In this document: positions 16,082 through 23,411 of the stretch, in pieces
How the letters are laid out: every line of letters starts with the position of its first letter
Position numbering within the stretch: position 1 is the stretch's first letter
NCBI RefSeq assembly: GCF_022524485.1
Contig: NZ_JAKXMK010000044.1
Coordinates: 1 to 50,186, forward strand
DNA length: 50,186 nucleotides
Direction: 5' to 3'
DNA from: Pseudonocardia alaniniphila
GTDB taxonomy: Bacteria; Actinomycetota; Actinomycetes; Mycobacteriales; Pseudonocardiaceae
Program-made: the position numbers and the translations under genes
Notes under the pieces: model-generated
Told to the model about the DNA's origin: nothing
Seen by the model: only the letters and a program-made list of their open reading frames with translations
Databases searched by the model: none

Positions 16082-16746
16082 TGGAAGACCCCTTCGCGCA
16101 GGGCGGCAGCGACAGCGCCCGCTCGGTCGCTCACCTCGAGCTTGCGGTAGATCCCCCGCGAGTGCGTCTTGACCGTCTCCTCGCTGACGAAGAGCTTGGT
16201 GGCGATGGCCCGGTTGGACAGCCCGGCCACCATGAGGGCCAGCACCTCGCTCTCGCGCTGGCTGAGCCCGAGCTGCGCGCCCGGCCAGAACTCCCCGCTC
16301 TGCACCCGCGCCGCGGACAGCGCAACCCGGCTGGCCAGCGCCGGGTCGACCAGCGTCTCGCCCTCGTACACCCGTGTGAGGTACGCGACCAGCTCACTGC
16401 CTTCGATCCGTTTGAGCAGGTAGGCCGCCGCTCCCAGACGGAGCGCCTGGTAGAGGTACTGCTCGTTGTCGTAGACGGTCAGGAAGACGATCCTGCAGCC
16501 CGGGTCCTGCTCCAGGAGGTCTGCGCAGAGGTCGAGCCCGCTGGAGTTCTGCAGCCGCACGTCGAGCAGCACGGCATCCGGCTGTTGCTCCGCGACGATC
16601 CGGATCGCCTCATCCGGCCTGCTGGCCTCGCCGACGATCTCGACCTGGTCGGCGTAGGGCAGCAGCATCGCCTTGAGCCCGTCCAGCACGATCTGGTGAT
16701 CGTCGACGATCACCAGGCGCAAGGGCCGCGCTGTGCCGGATTCCAT
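16078..16746 (-). CDS. NarL/LuxR-type response regulator
   Basis: A 222-residue regulator. The receiver domain shows Asp15/Asp16, phosphoacceptor Asp62 in LLDVRLQNSSG and the conserved Lys in AAYLLKRIEG. Residues ~155-205 hold a LuxR helix-turn-helix (LSQRESEVLALMVAGLSNRAIATKL). It is the first gene of the pair and overlaps the kinase by ATGA. It lies back to back with rpe, 115 bases apart, so control of the Calvin-cycle genes is possible but unproven. The ATG at 16746 gives the normal receiver N terminus; no strong ribosome site is visible. Confidence 0.93.
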   Translation of the reverse strand: MESGTARPLRLVIVDDHQIVLDGLKAMLLPYADQVEIVGEASRPDEAIRIVAEQQPDAVLLDVRLQNSSGLDLCADLLEQDPGCRIVFLTVYDNEQYLYQALRLGAAAYLLKRIEGSELVAYLTRVYEGETLVDPALASRVALSAARVQSGEFWPGAQLGLSQRESEVLALMVAGLSNRAIATKLFVSEETVKTHSRGIYRKLEVSDRAGAVAAALREGVFQ

Positions 16747-16861
16747 GCCCGAGAACAGTAGATACCGGGGGGTCGTCGAGAAAGGCGAGGAAGCAGCTGC
16801 CACCCCATGAGCCCCACCTGCGGGGGAAGCGACACCGTCTGCGGGTTCGTACCGTCCCCGA

Positions 16862-17542
16862 ATGGACAGACGACGCGCCCAGATCGCGCCCTCGGTTCTC
16901 CCGGCGGACTTCGCCGCCCTGGGCGAGGAGTGCCGGGCGCTGGAGAAGTCCGGCGCCGACCGCATCCAGTGGGACGTCATGAACGGCCGGTTCGTGCCGA
17001 ACCTGACGTTCGGTCCGGACGTGGTGGCCGCCGTGCGACCCCACACCGCGCTGCCGTTCGAGGCGCACCTGATGGTCGTCGAGCCGGACGCGCTCGTCGG
17101 GGAGATGGTCGAGGCCGGCTGCGAGCTGGTCATCGTGCACGCCGAGGCGTGCGTCCACCTTCACCGCACCCTGGGCGCGATCCGCGACCTCGGCGCGCGC
17201 TCCGGGGTGGCGGTCAACCCGGCCACCCCGCTGACGGCGGTCGAGCACGTGCTCGACATCGTCGACCTGCTGCTGGTGATGACGGTGAACCCCGGGTTCG
17301 GCGGCCAGCCGTACCTCGCGAGCATGGAACCGAAGATCGCAGAGGCGCGCCGGCTGATCGGACGGTCCGGTCAACGGATCGAACTGGAGGTCGACGGCGG
17401 AATCGGGCCGGCCACGATCGGTGGCGCCGCGCGCGCCGGTGCCGACGTGTTCTGCGCGGGCAGTGCGCTCTACCGCCACCCCGACGGCCTCGCGGCGGCC
17501 GTCACGGAGCTGCGCGAGTGCGCCGAGGAGGCCTGGCGATGA
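16862..17542 (+). CDS. rpe: Ribulose-phosphate 3-epimerase
   Basis: A 226-residue TIM-barrel enzyme that interconverts ribulose-5-phosphate and xylulose-5-phosphate. APSVLPADF, WDVMNGRFVPNLTFGP, EAHLMV, VNPGFGGQ and EVDGGIG are the expected motifs; Asp38 and the Asp of VDGG are the catalytic pair and His69 a metal ligand. The position before the catalytic WD is Gln36 where many epimerases have a metal-binding His, and Asn41 replaces the usual Asp of MDG. The start has no clear ribosome site. It is followed closely by prk, giving the regeneration arm of the Calvin cycle. Confidence 0.93.
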   Translation: MDRRRAQIAPSVLPADFAALGEECRALEKSGADRIQWDVMNGRFVPNLTFGPDVVAAVRPHTALPFEAHLMVVEPDALVGEMVEAGCELVIVHAEACVHLHRTLGAIRDLGARSGVAVNPATPLTAVEHVLDIVDLLLVMTVNPGFGGQPYLASMEPKIAEARRLIGRSGQRIELEVDGGIGPATIGGAARAGADVFCAGSALYRHPDGLAAAVTELRECAEEAWR

Positions 17543-17567
17543 CCAGGTGCGGGACGGGAGAACAGCC

Positions 17568-18509
17568 ATGTCGCACAAGTTGATGCAGATGCAGCGCGCC
17601 GAGACAGGACCACCGCCGGTGCGGCCCATCATGCTGGGGATCGCCGGGGACAGCGCCGCGGGCAAGACCACCCTGACCGGCGGCCTCGTGGAGGCGCTCG
17701 GAGCAGCGCGCAGCACCTCCCTCTGTGTGGACGACTACCACCGCTACGACCGCGCGGAACGGGCGTCGCTGCCGTTCACGCCCCTGCACCCGGACTGCAA
17801 CTACGTCGAGATCATGGAGCAGCACCTCCAACTGCTGGCCACCGGAAAACCGGTGCTCAAACCGGTGTACGACCACAGCGACGGCACCCTCACCCGGCCC
17901 GTACTGCTCGAACCGAGGGAGTTCGTGATCGTCGAGGGTCTGCTGCCGCTCTACACCAAGCTGGCCAGGGCATGCTTCGACGTCACGGTCTTCCTCGCCC
18001 CGCCCGAGGACATCCGGACCCGGTGGAAGATCACTCGGGACACCACCAAACGGGGCTACACGGAGGAGAAGGTCCGCGCCGAGATGCAGCGGCGCGAGCC
18101 CGAGTCCGAACGCTTCATCCGCTCGCAGCGCAGCAACGCCGACATCGTGATCGTCTTCAGCCCGATCGAGGGCCGCGACGACCCCCCGGATACCCCGTTG
18201 TCGGCCACGATCCTGCTCCGGCCCACCATTCCGCACCCACCGCTCGCCGAGATCCTCGCGGAGACGCCGAGCAAGGCCATGCACGTCAAGTTGATGCGGG
18301 ACGTCGACGGCAGCCCGGTCGACGCTTTGCACATCCACGGCTACGCACCCACCGAGCAGAGCACCGCGGTGGCCAACGCGATCTGGGAGCGGCTCCCGGT
18401 CGACGACCCCCTGCCGGACGGGCTGGGCAGGCTGGCCGAGGGCCAGCACAACGAGCCCCTGCGGCTGGCCCAGCTCATCCTGCTGTACCACCTGATGGGC
18501 GGCGCCTGA
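17568..18509 (+). CDS. prk: Phosphoribulokinase
   Basis: A 313-residue kinase of the phosphoribulokinase/uridine-kinase family. The P loop GIAGDSAAGKTT is at residues ~24-35, followed by CVDDYHRYDR, HPDCNYVEIMEQHL and KPVYDHSDG, which is the pattern of true phosphoribulokinases, and VIVEGLLPLY for the second nucleotide-binding strand. It phosphorylates ribulose-5-phosphate to the RuBisCO substrate. It lies 25 bases downstream of rpe with a GGGAG ribosome site. Together with cbbLSX this gives the two Calvin-cycle-specific enzymes in one locus, so autotrophic CO2 fixation is likely. Confidence 0.95.
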   Translation: MSHKLMQMQRAETGPPPVRPIMLGIAGDSAAGKTTLTGGLVEALGAARSTSLCVDDYHRYDRAERASLPFTPLHPDCNYVEIMEQHLQLLATGKPVLKPVYDHSDGTLTRPVLLEPREFVIVEGLLPLYTKLARACFDVTVFLAPPEDIRTRWKITRDTTKRGYTEEKVRAEMQRREPESERFIRSQRSNADIVIVFSPIEGRDDPPDTPLSATILLRPTIPHPPLAEILAETPSKAMHVKLMRDVDGSPVDALHIHGYAPTEQSTAVANAIWERLPVDDPLPDGLGRLAEGQHNEPLRLAQLILLYHLMGGA

Positions 18510-18519
18510 CAAGATGCGA

Positions 18520-18541
18520 AAGCGCCGATTGCGGCCTTTTC
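18520..18541 (+). terminator. Possible weak terminator after prk
   Basis: Eleven bases past the prk stop, AAAGCGCCG and CGGCCTTTT can pair around ATTG with one bulge, ending in TTTT. It is a short stem but one of the few U-ending hairpins in the window. Confidence 0.45.
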
Positions 18542-18687
18542 GGATGTCACGAATTCGCATTCACGGACGACCCCGAGGCCCTGCACTACCGTGATGTGAT
18601 GGCAGCGAACGGCGGACGGTACACCGGAAACGGCCCCGCTCCACAGCCCGCCGTCCTCATCGCGACAGGCAGCACTGGGAGTTCGTC

Positions 18688-19071
18688 ATGCGGATCGACC
18701 GGCTCGACCACACCGTCCTGACCGTTGCCGACCTCGGCAAGACGATCACGTTCTACACCGAGGTCCTGGGCATGGACCTCGTGACGTTCGGGGAAGGGCG
18801 CAAGGCCCTGACCTTCGGCCGCAACAAGATCAACCTCCACGAGGCAGGCCACCCCTTCTCCCCGCACGCCGCGAGCCCCGTCCCCGGCAGCCAGGACTTC
18901 TGCCTGATCGTGGACGGAGCACTCGAGGACGTGATGGAGGACCTGAAGCGGGGTGGCGTGGCGATCGAGTTGGGCCCGGTCGACCGCACGGGCGCCACCG
19001 GCACGATCCGGAGCGTCTACGTGCGGGACCCGGACCAGAACCTCGTCGAGCTGAGCGTCTACGGGGTGTAG
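18688..19071 (+). CDS. VOC-superfamily (glyoxalase/bleomycin-resistance fold) protein
   Basis: The 127-residue protein has paired beta-alpha-beta-beta-beta modules of the vicinal-oxygen-chelate fold: LDHTVLTVADLGKTITFYTEVLGM at the N terminus and SVYVRDPDQNLVELSVY at the C terminus. Metal ligands would be His8 and the C-terminal Glu. Proteins like this include glyoxalases, dioxygenases and drug-binding proteins; the substrate is not predictable. GGGAG lies before ATG 18688. It follows prk by 178 bases and is probably a separate unit. Confidence 0.85.
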   Translation: MRIDRLDHTVLTVADLGKTITFYTEVLGMDLVTFGEGRKALTFGRNKINLHEAGHPFSPHAASPVPGSQDFCLIVDGALEDVMEDLKRGGVAIELGPVDRTGATGTIRSVYVRDPDQNLVELSVYGV

Positions 19072-19122
19072 TCCGCGACCTCGTCGGCGCGGACTACTCC
19101 CCCGGGAGCCCAGCAGGATCGG

Positions 19123-19815
19123 TCAGCCTCCCGGCAACATGGAGTGCAGCGAGATGTCGAGGGTGGTCGCGAAGGTCAGGTACATCAGCCAGAGACCGGT
19201 GATCAGATGGAAGAACCCGAGCGCGCGCTCCCCCGGGTTGACCACTGAGGCCTCGGGTGCCCGGCTCGCGCCCAGGGACCCGATCGGAACCCCGCCACCC
19301 GACTCCGCCCCGCTCAGGGACGACGGCCGACCCGTCCGGGCGCCGATACGGAAGCTGGCGAAGAACTCACTGACGTAGACACCGGTGAGGCCGGCGAACA
19401 GGATCCCGACGGGCCAGGCTCCGGCGGCGAAGAAGACCACCAGGCCCAGCACCGAGATGATCGTGAACGCGATGGACATCAGGCCGGTCGGACGGACGTC
19501 GTTGCCCTGATACCTGTTCCAACCCAGCGCGAACCAGTGGATGCCGTAGGCGGAGAACGCAAGCGCCGCGGTGTACAGCACCGGATCCTTCAAGGTCTCC
19601 AGCCAGGTCAGCGCCACGAACAGGTACACCCCGGTGACGAACTGACAGAAGCCGGGCAGCCAGATGCCCCAGACCCCGGAGGCCCGGTCCACCGACGCAT
19701 CACGGCGCGGGAAGCCGAACAGCTCCTGAGGCCCGTAAATGAGATAGCCGGTGCCCAGACCGAAGAATCCGAGGACGACCGGCGCAAATGCTGTTGTCGC
19801 GAGCGTCACATTCAT
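19123..19815 (-). CDS. Polytopic membrane protein, GPR1/FUN34/YaaH-like
   Basis: The 230-residue protein has about six hydrophobic segments (for example FAPVVLGFFGLGTGYLIYG near the N terminus, LMSIAFTIISVLGLVVFFAAG and ALGFFHLITGLWLMYLTFA). The layout, an N-terminal 'GFFGLGTGY' segment and a C-terminal LWLMYLTFATTLD, recalls the acetate/succinate transporter family GPR1/FUN34/YaaH, but the signature NPAPLGL is absent, so the call is tentative. A polar loop of ~40 residues (~155-195) precedes the last helix. AAGGAG is well placed before ATG 19815. Confidence 0.6.
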   Translation of the reverse strand: MNVTLATTAFAPVVLGFFGLGTGYLIYGPQELFGFPRRDASVDRASGVWGIWLPGFCQFVTGVYLFVALTWLETLKDPVLYTAALAFSAYGIHWFALGWNRYQGNDVRPTGLMSIAFTIISVLGLVVFFAAGAWPVGILFAGLTGVYVSEFFASFRIGARTGRPSSLSGAESGGGVPIGSLGASRAPEASVVNPGERALGFFHLITGLWLMYLTFATTLDISLHSMLPGG

Positions 19816-19890
19816 TAATCGCTTCTCCTTGCGGCACGGTGTCGCGCTGACCGCTCGGCCGCCGGTAGCCCGGCGCTGACGGTTCCAGGA

Positions 19891-19905
19891 TGTACATCGT
19901 GTACA
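19891..19905. promoter_or_regulatory. Candidate operator upstream of the GPR1-like gene
   Basis: TGTACATCGTGTACA: two copies of the self-complementary hexamer TGTACA separated by three bases, 76 bases before the minus-strand start at 19815. This resembles GntR-type operators. No regulator gene is adjacent. Confidence 0.45.
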
Positions 19906-20071
19906 AGGCGGACATCCCCGCCAGCCACCCCCCGCCGCTACCGCTGGGGGAGAGTCCGGATACCGGCTACCCGGAAGGCGTCTACCGAAGCATGCCTCGA
20001 TGTCGGGGAATGCACGCGACGCCGCATTTCATGGATTCTGATGAAAGGACGCAATAGGAGAACAGCACAGA

Positions 20072-20435
20072 ATGGCCCTGCGGCGTCGAAACCGCCCATC
20101 AAGCGCTCCAGGGCCTGAAGGTCACCTGGATGCCCGCGACCCGGCGGTCGTTCGACATGGTCGGGTACGTCTCCGCCCCGGCCGCAGGTCCCGAACCGGT
20201 GATCATCATCCCGCGGGCAGCCGGTGCTGGTCGCTCGGCGAGGCCATCAGGCGTGCGGTGGAGAGCTTCGACGAGAATCTGGACGTGCAGATCTGGGAAC
20301 TGGTGGCATGAGCCACCGACTTCAGGGCCCGTGCGCCGGGCTGATCAACACGCCGTCCGACCAGGAGCTCCACCGACACGACCACGTCCCGGCATCGAAC
20401 ACCGCGGTCGGTCACATCGTGCCGGACGCCGCGGC
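20072..20435 (+). pseudogene. Decayed ligB (protocatechuate 4,5-dioxygenase beta chain) remnant
   Basis: The C-terminal part of LigB can be recognised in pieces across two frames. One frame reads LGEAIRRAVESFDENLDVQIW; after a shift the next reads GTGGMSHRLQGPCAGLIN; then, after an apparent deletion, HDHVPASNTAVGHIVPDA. In LigB these three blocks occur in this order, with ~60-70 residues between the last two. The first ~150 bases (VETAHQALQGLKVTW and following) are less certain. No single frame gives the protein. It sits directly upstream of intact ligC, its usual pathway partner. The family match is from memory of LigB sequences, not a search. Confidence 0.7.
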
Positions 20436-21401
20436 ATGACGGCGCCGGTACGGATCGCGCTCGTCGGAGCCGGGGCGTTCGGGGCCAAGCATCTCGACGC
20501 GCTGTCGGCGATCGAGGACGCCGTGGTCGACACCGTGGTGAGCCTTCCGCTCGAACAGGCCGAGAAGCTCGCCGGCCGCCATGGCGTGGCACGCGCGGAC
20601 AGCGACCTTCACCAGGTGCTGGCGCGCGACGACATCGACGCGGTCATTCTCGCCACTCCCACCCCGCTGCACGCACAGCAGGCCCTCGCCGTGCTGCGGG
20701 CGGGCAAGCACGTGGAGGTCGAGATCCCGCTCGCCGACTCCTGGGCCGATGCCGAGCTCGTCGCCCGGGTCGCCGAGCAGACCGGGCTGGTGTGCATGGT
20801 CGGCCACACCCGCCGGTTCAACCCTTCGCACCGCTGGGTGCACGACCGCATCCGGCGCGGCGAGCTGAGTCTGCAGCAGCTCGACGTGCAGACCTACTTC
20901 CTGCGCCGCACGAACATCAACGCGCTCGGCGAGCCGCGGAGCTGGACCGACCACCTGCTGTGGCACCACGCCGCGCACACGGTGGACCTTCTCCGGTACC
21001 AGACCGGAGAGGAGGTGGTGGCGGCGAACATCCTGGCGGCCCCGACCCACCCGGAGCTCGGCATCGCGATGGACATGTCGGTGCAGCTACGCACGAGCGG
21101 AGGAGCGCTGTGCACCCTGTCGCTCAGTTTCAACAACGACGGCCCGCTCGGCAGCGTCTTCCGCTACATCGGCGACACGGGCACGTACCTCGCGCGCTAT
21201 GACGACCTGTTCACCGGCCACGACGAGCCGGTCGACCTCTCCGCGGTGCCCGTGCCGCAGAACGGCATCGAGGGCCAGGATCGAGAGTTCGTCGCGGCGA
21301 TCCGTGAGGGCCGCGAACCCGAGTCGAGCGTGCGGGCGGTGCTGCCGTCGTATCGGGTGCTGGCCGATCTCGACGCGCAGCTCCACCCCACGAGGTCCTA
21401 G
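20436..21401 (+). CDS. ligC: LigC-like 4-carboxy-2-hydroxymuconate-6-semialdehyde dehydrogenase (Gfo/Idh/MocA fold)
   Basis: A 321-residue NAD(P)-dependent oxidoreductase. The N-terminal Rossmann fold starts ALVGAGAFGAKHLDAL. Diagnostic LigC-like blocks follow: VEIPLADSWADAE, VGHTRRFNPSHRW, GEPRSWTDHLLWHHAAHTVDL and SLSFNNDGPLGSVFRY. LigC oxidises the ring-cleavage product of protocatechuate 4,5-dioxygenase in the 4,5-cleavage pathway. The dioxygenase gene just upstream is decayed and no other lig genes are present, so this gene is probably a stranded survivor or has a new use. ATG 20436 starts the Rossmann fold correctly. The gene ends just before the right repeat array. Confidence 0.85.
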   Translation: MTAPVRIALVGAGAFGAKHLDALSAIEDAVVDTVVSLPLEQAEKLAGRHGVARADSDLHQVLARDDIDAVILATPTPLHAQQALAVLRAGKHVEVEIPLADSWADAELVARVAEQTGLVCMVGHTRRFNPSHRWVHDRIRRGELSLQQLDVQTYFLRRTNINALGEPRSWTDHLLWHHAAHTVDLLRYQTGEEVVAANILAAPTHPELGIAMDMSVQLRTSGGALCTLSLSFNNDGPLGSVFRYIGDTGTYLARYDDLFTGHDEPVDLSAVPVPQNGIEGQDREFVAAIREGREPESSVRAVLPSYRVLADLDAQLHPTRS

Positions 21402-21464
21402 TATCGTGAGCCCTCGGGCACGGGCGGCTCATGCCGTGCCGAGTGGCCGGCCCGGTACACGACC

Positions 21465-21642
21465 ATGATCAGCAGATCGGGACCGAGAGCCGGGCGATAT
21501 ACGGCTGCGCGGCCCCAAATGTTGATCACCGGGCAGGCCGGCCCGCCGCGCCCGGGCGGTCGGCCCGGCACCTGACCATGATCAGCAGATCGGGGTCGGA
21601 AACCGGGCAATACACGGTTATGGGGCCCCAAATGACGATCAT
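21465..21642 (-). repeat. Array of two 65-bp repeats with hairpin spacer (right array)
   Basis: On the minus strand the units are 21642-21578 and 21529-21465, each exactly 65 bp, starting at ATGATC or GTGATC and ending at GATCAT. The first is nearly identical to the left-array units at 12456 and 12793. The 48-base spacer (21530-21577) contains nested complementary arms (CCGGGC/GCCCGG outside, CCGCC/GGCGG inside). Beyond the second unit, another hairpin with a one-base bulge (arms CTCGGCACGG and CCGTGCCCGAG, 21413-21443) precedes the ligC stop and could act as its terminator. CGGCTGTCCGG stands two bases before the first unit in both arrays. Confidence 0.85.
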
Positions 21643-21980
21643 CACCGGACAGCCGGGCCGACCGAAATCAACCTCTCCACCGCATCATCGGACACCGTGC
21701 GCGGCCGTCCCGGCCGCGGTTCATCGACCGGCCCGGCCAAGCGCCGCTGCGCGAACCGATCCCGCCAGATCCGCACCGTCGTCCGCGACACCCCCAGCCG
21801 AGCCGCGATCGCGGAACTCGACCCACCATCGGCCGCCGCCAGCACGATCCGACTCCGCAACGCCAACCCCGCTGCACCCGTCCTGCACCGCGCCCACGAC
21901 TCCAACTGCAAGCGCTCACCATCAGCAAGCTCGATCAACGACGGGACGTGGAGACGGTATCCCCCACAACAGAACCGCAC
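21642..21980 (-). pseudogene. IS630-family transposase, N-terminal remnant
   Basis: The 112-residue frame covers only the helix-turn-helix part of an IS630 transposase: LADGERLQLESWARCRTGAAGLALRSRIVL, then AIAARLGVSRTTVRIWRDRFAQRRLAG and DEPRPGRPRTVSDDAVERLI. The catalytic DDE domain (over 200 residues in the family) is missing: the frame runs directly into the 65-bp repeat array and stops. Its 5' end coincides with the IS terminus at 21975-22005. It is therefore a truncated, inactive element. Confidence 0.85.
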
Positions 21981-22005
21981 TGACCAGGAACTATTGACTC
22001 AGAAC
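21975..22005 (-). mobile_element. IS630-type terminal sequence, right copy
   Basis: Read on the minus strand from 22005, it matches 12381-12411 at 29 of 31 bases, in the opposite orientation. It lies immediately upstream of the truncated transposase, as the left terminus of an IS630-type element would. The two copies form an inverted pair enclosing 9.6 kb. Confidence 0.75.
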
Positions 22006-22070
22006 GAGTCCGGCCACGCTGGCGCATCGCGTCGGCGGCCGGGCTCCGCTCCTTGCCGATCGCGTCCGGT

Positions 22071-23309
22071 TCAGCCGGCCACTGCAGCGCCGGCAGCCGC
22101 CCCCGCGGAGTCCCGCTCCAGCGCGCGCACCGCCAGCTCGGCGTGCAGCAGCACACCGTCGGAGAGCACGGAGTCGCTGAATCGGGCGCGCGGACTGTGG
22201 TTGTTCGGGGCCGTCTGCCAGTCCTCGCCCATCGCCGCCCCGAGGAACAGGTAGCAGCCGGGCACCGCGGCCAGCACGCGGGAGAAGTCCTCGGCTCCGG
22301 TCTGCGGGTGCACCATCGGGGCGTACCTCTCGTCACCGAACACGTCGGCGGCGACCCCGGCAGCGAACGCAGCGTGGTCGGCGTCGTTGACGGTCACCGG
22401 GTACTCCTCGATGTACTGCGCGTCCACCTCCATGCCGTAGGCGGCGGCCACCGACTCGCACAGCCGCACCGACTCGACACGCATCTGCTCCCGCGCCGCC
22501 ACCGAGAACGACCGGACCGTCGCCTGGAACCGCGCCTCGTCCGGGATGATGTTGCGCATCGTTCCGGCGTGGAACGAGCCCACCGTGAGCACCACGGGGT
22601 CGAAGGCGTTGAACCGCCGGGTGATCAGGGTCTGCAGGTCGCCCACGAGCTGCGCGGCCACCGAGATCGGGTCACGCGCCAGGTGCGGCGCCGAACCGTG
22701 CCCACCGGCACCGCGCACCACCACGCGCAGTTCGTCGGATGCGGCCATCAACGGGCCCGGCCGCGTGATGAACTGCGCCGGGGGGATCGCCGAGGACATC
22801 ACGTGCATGCCGTAGGCCGACGACACCCGCGTGCCCGCGGCGTCGAGCACGCCCTCCGCCAGCATCTTCCCGGCGCCGTCGTAGCCCTCCTCGCCCGGCT
22901 GGAACATGAACACCACGTCCCCGGCGAGCTGGTCGCGGTGGGCGCTCAGCAACCGGGCCGCGCCGGCGAGCATCGCGGTGTGCAGGTCGTGACCGCAGGC
23001 GTGCATCACCCCGTCGACCTCGCTGGTGAAGTCGAATCCCGTCTCCTCCTGCACCGGCAGCGCGTCCATGTCGCCACGCAGGAGCACCGCCGGGCCCGGA
23101 CGACCGCCGCGCAAGACCGCTGTCACCGAGGTCAGCGCCTCGCCCGTGCTGATCTCCAGCGGGAGTCCCTCCAGCGCCTCGAGGACGGTCTCCTGCGTCC
23201 GGGGGAGCTGCAGCCCCACCTCGGGACGGCGGTGCAACCGGTGGCGCAGCTGCGCCAGCTCGCCCTGCATCGCGTGCGCGTCCTCGCGCAGTGCCGCTGA
23301 CCCAGCCAC
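22071..23309 (-). CDS. M20-family amidohydrolase/peptidase
   Basis: A 412-residue dizinc amidohydrolase of the M20D (hippurate hydrolase/IAA-amino-acid hydrolase) type. HACGHDLHT (Cys105 and His107, metal) and QPGEEGYDG (catalytic Glu pair) are clear, as is the lid-domain motif GAGGHGSAPH. It cleaves N-acyl amino acids or small peptides. The GTG start at 23309 has AAGGGGGG upstream and gives the normal N terminus. It is divergent from an Lrp-type regulator and followed on the far side by a peptide transporter, so it likely hydrolyses imported acylated amino acids or dipeptides. Confidence 0.92.
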   Translation of the reverse strand: MAGSAALREDAHAMQGELAQLRHRLHRRPEVGLQLPRTQETVLEALEGLPLEISTGEALTSVTAVLRGGRPGPAVLLRGDMDALPVQEETGFDFTSEVDGVMHACGHDLHTAMLAGAARLLSAHRDQLAGDVVFMFQPGEEGYDGAGKMLAEGVLDAAGTRVSSAYGMHVMSSAIPPAQFITRPGPLMAASDELRVVVRGAGGHGSAPHLARDPISVAAQLVGDLQTLITRRFNAFDPVVLTVGSFHAGTMRNIIPDEARFQATVRSFSVAAREQMRVESVRLCESVAAAYGMEVDAQYIEEYPVTVNDADHAAFAAGVAADVFGDERYAPMVHPQTGAEDFSRVLAAVPGCYLFLGAAMGEDWQTAPNNHSPRARFSDSVLSDGVLLHAELAVRALERDSAGAAAGAAVAG

Positions 23310-23367
23310 GTGCCCCCCTTGACCTCGACCCGCCGAACGTTAGGAGAAGTTTGGTCGATTCCTCCAA

Positions 23368-23387
23368 CATGCGAGACAATCTGCATG
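23368..23387. promoter_or_regulatory. Candidate operator in the M20/Lrp divergent region
   Basis: CATGCGAGACAATCTGCATG: outer arms CATGC/GCATG and inner AGA/TCT around CAA, with one unpaired G. It sits between the divergent starts (23309 and 23412) and is a good candidate binding site for the Lrp-type protein. Confidence 0.5.
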
Positions 23388-23411
23388 TATCCGTCACGAA
23401 GGGTCATCAGA

